From Euperipatoides rowelli (taxonomy: Eukaryota > Onychophora > Udeonychophora > Euonychophora > Peripatopsidae): a stretch of DNA of 11,460 nucleotides. The stretch lies in NCBI GenBank assembly GCA_003024985.2, contig PXIH01S0016406.1; one strand, given 5' to 3'. Positions within the stretch are counted from its first letter, which is position 1, and each line of letters begins with the position of its first letter. The notes beneath the pieces were generated by a model that was given only the letters and a program-made list of their open reading frames with translations, had not been told where the DNA came from and did no database searches. The position numbers and the translations under genes are program-made. Of this stretch, positions 7,621 through 11,460 are shown in pieces.

Positions 7621-8729
7621 GCCGACCTGTAAAAAATGTTATGATTAGTTCAGTACTGATTATTTTATATTTATTAAAAAGTGATAACTTCAGGCTACTG
7701 GTTAACGTGGCTGGAACCGGAACGGATAATTCAAGTTCATTATAGNGCAAATGACCATCATAAAAACTTTAGATAATTTCACAAGTCAGGATACAATTAC
7801 CAGTCGGTGATCAGTGGTGGTAGGCTAAATTTGTTGATGGATCGGAATCTGGCTGGTCTCAGCCCTGCTATTTTTGCATATTGGCTTATATCATAATCAG
7901 CTCCCCAACTGACCAGAACTTTGCCTTTTACAGAGCAAGAATTCAGGCACCATCTCTCAGTTTTGGGCCAAAAATTAGCTTAAATACTCAGAAATATTTG
8001 CGGTTCAAGAAAAATCAGACAAGATTACATTTATTGAAATTCATTGGCTGCTTTAAATTCACAAAAGAAGATTGGATCAGACCCAGTCGCTGTGTAGTAT
8101 AGTCTGAATATTATAATAATTATAGTAGTAGCGTGGGTACGTTATGTACAGGATTGGCGAAAAGTTTTAATGTAAACATAGCGCTAAATTTGAAAATCCA
8201 TTAGCCATAGGTTATATACAGTATGTAACAAAAGTAGTTAAAACAATTTTTCTGCATTCGGTAACCTAATCCAAAATTCCTAAACATAATTATGACATCA
8301 AAATAGTCCTTCCTGTAGAATTTGAACTGTCTAGAGGCATTATTTTGGGAGGTATGAATTTATAAAGTTTGTAAAATATTTATATTTCTCAGTGATCCAA
8401 CATGGCACTGATTTCCCAGGTTAAAGTATAGGGATAAAATCGGTAATCTTAAATAAACAAATTTAATGCTCTTAAACCCCTTAAACGTTTTATTTAACTG
8501 CAGAAAATGCAGTCATAATGTTGCATTTATTTTCCCTAGTCAAAATTTTATGCATTTTTTTTTTACTTCCTTGTTTCTTAATTCATTATTTATCAATAAA
8601 TTAAAAAAAAAATTGATTGNTATACAATTTGATCATGTAATTGTTTATCATATAATACATTCACTCCTGGTGGCCTATAACAATTTCCTATCAGTATTTT
8701 TTCCCCCTTAATATCCAATTTGAGGATTT

Positions 8730-8918
8730 AAAATGGCGATTCTGAATCGACTTTTGAGTGGAATTGTTAAATTGAAAATGGCGATTGAAAATCGCCATTG
8801 GAGTGGAAAGGATTAAATTGTAAAGAAAAAATGTTAATTTTTAATCGACTTTGGAGTGTAAGAGAAATTTTTATAATGACATATTATCGACATTTGAGTG
8901 GAAAGGGGTTAATGGAAC
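8730..8918. repeat. Tandem array, four degenerate units of 42-53 bp
   Basis: The core ATCGMCWTTKGAGTG occurs at 8746-8760, 8791-8805, 8844-8858 and 8886-8900. Units one and two also share AAAATGGCGATT at 8730 and 8775 and the tail TTAAATTG. In unit two ATGGCGATT and AATCGCCAT form a 10-bp perfect hairpin arm pair (8777-8786 with 8790-8799, loop GAA). The core is unusually GC-bearing for this intron and is spaced 45, 53 and 42 bp apart. The open frame crossing units 2-4 is a by-product of the repeat. Confidence 0.8.
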
Positions 8919-9003
8919 ATTTCAGAGGCATACCAACGTTGAGTGTGCCATGGGCTGGCTTAATTAAATGCACCCTTATTGCCTTATTGACAACAAAAAA
9001 ATT

Positions 9004-9040
9004 ATTTACCCCCCCCCCCCTCTTGGCACCCTGGGTAAAT
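9004..9040. repeat. Poly-C run (12 C) inside an 8-bp inverted repeat
   Basis: ATTTACCC (9004-9011) and GGGTAAAT (9033-9040) pair across a run of 12 C (9009-9020) and TCTTGGCACCCT. The surrounding GC-richer stretch to about 9065 (GGCACCCTGGGTAAATGCC) resembles terminal regions of some DNA transposons, but I cannot name a family. Confidence 0.6.
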
Positions 9041-9656
9041 GCCTGTATGGTCTACCCCTCACTTCATCACTGGAAAACTTTGATCATCTCTTTTAGGATC
9101 TCCATCCTTAAGTTTTAAATTAAAAAAATAGGCCAAAAATTCAACATACAGTATTAAGGAACTACATCTAAGTAACACTGACGATTTAGTTAGTTCCATT
9201 TGAAAGAAGAAGAAAAGAAGGAATATGCACTTGGAACTAACTTATTAACTCATTTATTTTCTCATCATTGAAAAGCTAGGTGATCAACCTAACATTCCAA
9301 TTTGTAGTTTATCAGAAATCAAATACATACTGTATGTCGAATGAAAAATAAAGTAAATTATACAAAGATATGGTTCTGCAGAGAGGATGAGTAACAACAT
9401 CAGATACAATCCAACATATTTTGGGCATCATAAACTACTTTGCATCAACCTTGTTACATTATTTACATTCCTACCATTTATTCTATCTTGAACTCTAACT
9501 CCAACTACCGTAGTTTCAGCAAATTTTAATTCATCTACCTGCAGAATCACATCCGAGGACTCTAAAAATCAAAGCAAAATTTCTCTAAAATAATTAGAAA
9601 AATTAAAAAAAAAATTGTTAGCAGGGTGGGAGAGAGTGGAAAAAAAACAAATTTTT

Positions 9657-9767
9657 TTGATTAAATAAAAATTATTAATCAAATCTTTTTTATTATTAAT
9701 AGGCTATAAATCGGATTTCTGATTAAAACCTGAAGACAATGGCATAGCCTGTAATAATAAAGATTTT
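9657..9767. repeat. Nested AT-rich hairpins, main stem about 24 bp
   Basis: The main stem pairs 9681-9707 with 9744-9767 (AGGCTAT and ATAGCCT at the loop end, then a TATTATTA-rich stem) around a 36-nt loop, with only a few indels. Just upstream TTGATTAA (9657-9664) pairs with TTAATCAA (9675-9682), sharing its edge with the main stem. The size resembles a small MITE or a precursor-type hairpin. It lies just beyond the 3' end of the antisense LINE relic. Confidence 0.7.
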
Positions 9768-9843
9768 ATTTAAACTTATTTTTTTGCTCCTGACTTTGAA
9801 ACCTCAAAGTGGTAATGAGAGCCTAGGTTAAATAGATGACACA

Positions 9844-11380
9844 TTATGCCAAAGCTAGATTTCTATTGCCTTGACTAACTCTTAGCAAATCACAGAATGA
9901 AGTTGAGCCTTCCCAGCCAGTAGGCCTAAGCTGTTGTGGATGCCGATGGCTGAAGCTCTCATTTATAACCATATTCCATTCTTCATGGTCCAGAGAAAAT
10001 TGTCTTGCATCGATGATGTTTAGCCATCATTGAATTTTCCATGTCTCAGGTCACTGTCTCCATACAAGTTAATGTGGAAACATAGGCTAATCCATCCTGC
10101 ACATGTCCATACCAACACAATCTATTCTGTTTGATCGTCTCTTCAACCAACCTTTGACCATAACATTTCATTTTAATGATGGTATTATAGTGTCAATTAC
10201 TGCTTTGAATAGCAAAGGTGAATTATACAGCCCTGTCTGATCCCATTCTGGTTTGAAAAATTCTCAAAGTTCAGCTCTGATGGCATTAGAATTTAAGTAC
10301 ATTTCCTGTAATAGTCATATGTGCTACTCTGGCATTTGTTCAGTTTGGAGTAAGTGCCATGCCAAAGTGCTGCCCATTCACAATGTCAATAAAGACAATA
10401 ACCATTTTCTTTTTATGTCTGATTTGTTTTTCCATTAGCTGTCAAATTGTGATCAGCTGGGGACAACATACGTGTCCTAGATGAAATCCAGCCTGTTCCA
10501 CTCCGGAAATTTGGTCACAATGAACCAGTAGATGTTTTTTGATAATGCATGTGAAGATCTTGCTGACTATTGAAAGCAGACATATTCCGTGATAATTTTT
10601 GCAATCCTGCTCATCCCCCATTTTGTGGACAGGTATGATAACTGCCTTTTCCCATGCCGCTGGAATGTGGTCTATATGTCATATTTGTTTCAAAAGTGAA
10701 CACATATGCTGGACAAAAGGCTCCCTGCTGGCTTTGAGCAATTCTTCTGTGGTGCCATTTATGCCATAAGCCTTTTCAGGTTTCAGTCTGTTTATTGCAT
10801 CCTTTACTTTCTCTAAGAGGGTTCTATATGTGTCATTATGTGTTCAGGAGCATTATATAAATAGGTAATGTAGTGGTTCCTGAGGGATTTTATGGATATA
10901 TAATTGGTGAAAAGTCCTTCCATCTCTGCAATCTTTCAGCCAAGTAACAAACAAATTTCCCATCCTCCTATGTATTGTGTCACTTGTGTATGCCATTTCC
11001 ACTAAGTTATCTAAGTGGGGTGTAGAATGGTTGGTATTGAGGTTTTGGTGCCATGATTTCCACATCTGTGGCCAAAGCTTTCCAATGAGCCTCTCATTAC
11101 TGTTTCAACCATCATTTAACTTCTCAGTTTGTCTGTATTGCATTATAATTGCTGAGTTTAGCACATTTCCATTTATCAATCAAGTCCAGACATTCATCTG
11201 AAAGCTAAACCTGTGTATGTTGATGCATGGGTGGGCAGAGACAATTGACACATTCATAGATCACTTCAGAGACCTGTCTACTTCCTGGGCCAATATTTCA
11301 CATTTATTTGTCGAAGCCAGCTGAAACTGATATCTACATTCTGGTTGTGCCCGCTTACACTCAATGAACTTCAAATACAA
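9844..11380 (-). pseudogene. Degenerate non-LTR retrotransposon (LINE) ORF2, linker and reverse transcriptase
   Basis: Translated on the minus strand this is a broken LINE ORF2. In order it shows an endonuclease-RT linker (ECLDLIDKWKCAKLSNYNAI near 11130-11200), then in one frame from about 10810 to 10340: INRLKPEKAYGINGTTEELL, AAWEKAVIIPVHKMGD, CKNYHGICLLSIVSK, VEQAGFHLGH (EQAGF 10484-10498) and FID (10385-10393, first catalytic Asp). GIRQGC follows at 10227-10244, in frame with it but only after several stops. A C-terminal WYGHV segment (10100-10132) and LDHEEW...PTGWEG (9910-10020) end at TAA 9844-9846. In-frame stops lie at 10679-10681, 10442-10444 and 10340-10342, and the linker is frameshifted. 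The palm beyond RQGC, including the usual Y/F-ADD box, is absent, so an internal deletion joins RQGC almost directly to the C-terminal part. These are standard RT blocks, and the clade is not resolved. It lies antisense in the host intron and is surely inactive. The 5' (high-coordinate) border is approximate. Confidence 0.85.
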
Positions 11381-11460
11381 ATGGAGCCTACATTACTAGA
11401 TTAATAAGATCTTTTCATAAAAAAAAATAATTAGGCTAAAATATGATTTTACCATTGTTG

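Larger units (their letters stand above)
6528..11460 (+). other. Partial intron downstream of the small exon
   Basis: The tract starts GTAAAC at the exon border and runs to the window end without a convincing next exon. A phase-0 exon encoding the next conserved HPS5 helices was looked for and not seen. It carries small foldbacks (6824-6874), a G-depleted tract (7441-7620), a tandem array (8730-8918), a poly-C foldback (9004-9040), a long hairpin (9681-9767) and an antisense LINE relic (9844-11380). The stretches 6880-7430, 7650-8720 and 9050-9640 show no supportable gene. The open frames at 7881-8102, 8466-8711 and 8798-9118 do not look like proteins. Confidence 0.5.

Noticed and set aside
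7881-8102. 73-codon + strand open frame considered as the next HPS5 exon
   Set aside because: No resemblance to the conserved HPS5 C-terminal helices, and no convincing acceptor-donor pair in the required phase.
8466-8711. 81-codon + strand open frame
   Set aside because: AT-rich, Phe/Leu/Asn low-complexity, crosses an N and has no recognisable motif.
8798-9118. 106-codon + strand open frame
   Set aside because: It is built from the 42-53-bp tandem array and the poly-C run, so the open length is a by-product of repeats.
10253-10438. + strand open frame in the LINE region
   Set aside because: It is the antisense shadow of the reverse-transcriptase blocks, which are clear on the minus strand.
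10977-11201. + strand open frame in the LINE linker region
   Set aside because: Antisense shadow of the LINE linker, with no protein-like features of its own.
1-11460. CRISPR array, operon, defence or other multi-gene system
   Set aside because: No evenly spaced identical repeats with unique spacers, no clustered genes and no bacterial signals. The window is an intron-rich animal gene.

Overview
The window looks like the interior of a single protein-coding gene in an AT-rich animal genome, most likely an invertebrate. It has spliced exons with GT-AG borders, very long AT-rich introns, a tetranucleotide microsatellite, a DNA-transposon end and a decayed LINE. There is no bacterial-style gene packing. 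The species cannot be named from the sequence. The six isolated N bases (1730, 2779, 4380, 6666, 7746, 8620) point to a draft assembly.

Host gene, + strand. One long internal exon (2824-3617) and one probable small exon (6469-6527) encode a protein that I match, from recalled family sequence, to the C-terminal helical half of HPS5. HPS5 is a subunit of BLOC-2, the complex that directs cargo to lysosome-related organelles. The two exons are phase-compatible and are separated by a 2851-base intron. Everything before 2824 and after 6527 reads as flanking intron, and the remaining exons lie outside the window.

Intron layout. Positions 1-2823 hold a purine-rich stretch with a 34-bp minisatellite (586-740), a paired direct repeat (798-907), a hAT-like transposon terminus (about 1970-2098) abutting a CTAT microsatellite (2099-2253), and a tight cluster of hairpin-forming sequences (2363-2573). 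Positions 3618-6468 hold perfect palindromes (3914-4082), a 36-bp direct repeat (4127-4193), four dispersed copies of an AT-rich motif (4483-4833), and a GC-richer island with a TATA-like box (4905-5170). Positions 6528-11460 hold a strongly G-depleted tract (7441-7620), a 42-53-bp tandem array built on ATCGMCWTTKGAGTG (8746-8900), a poly-C foldback, a long AT-rich hairpin (9681-9767) and, antisense to the host gene, a truncated and mutated non-LTR retrotransposon ORF2 (about 9844-11380).

I found no evidence for a new multi-gene system. The most interesting non-coding signals are the hairpin cluster just upstream of the long exon, the 8746-8900 array, and the recurrent 11-mer TATATACAGTA (five exact copies). 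Both the HPS5 and LINE identifications rest on motif recognition without a database search.
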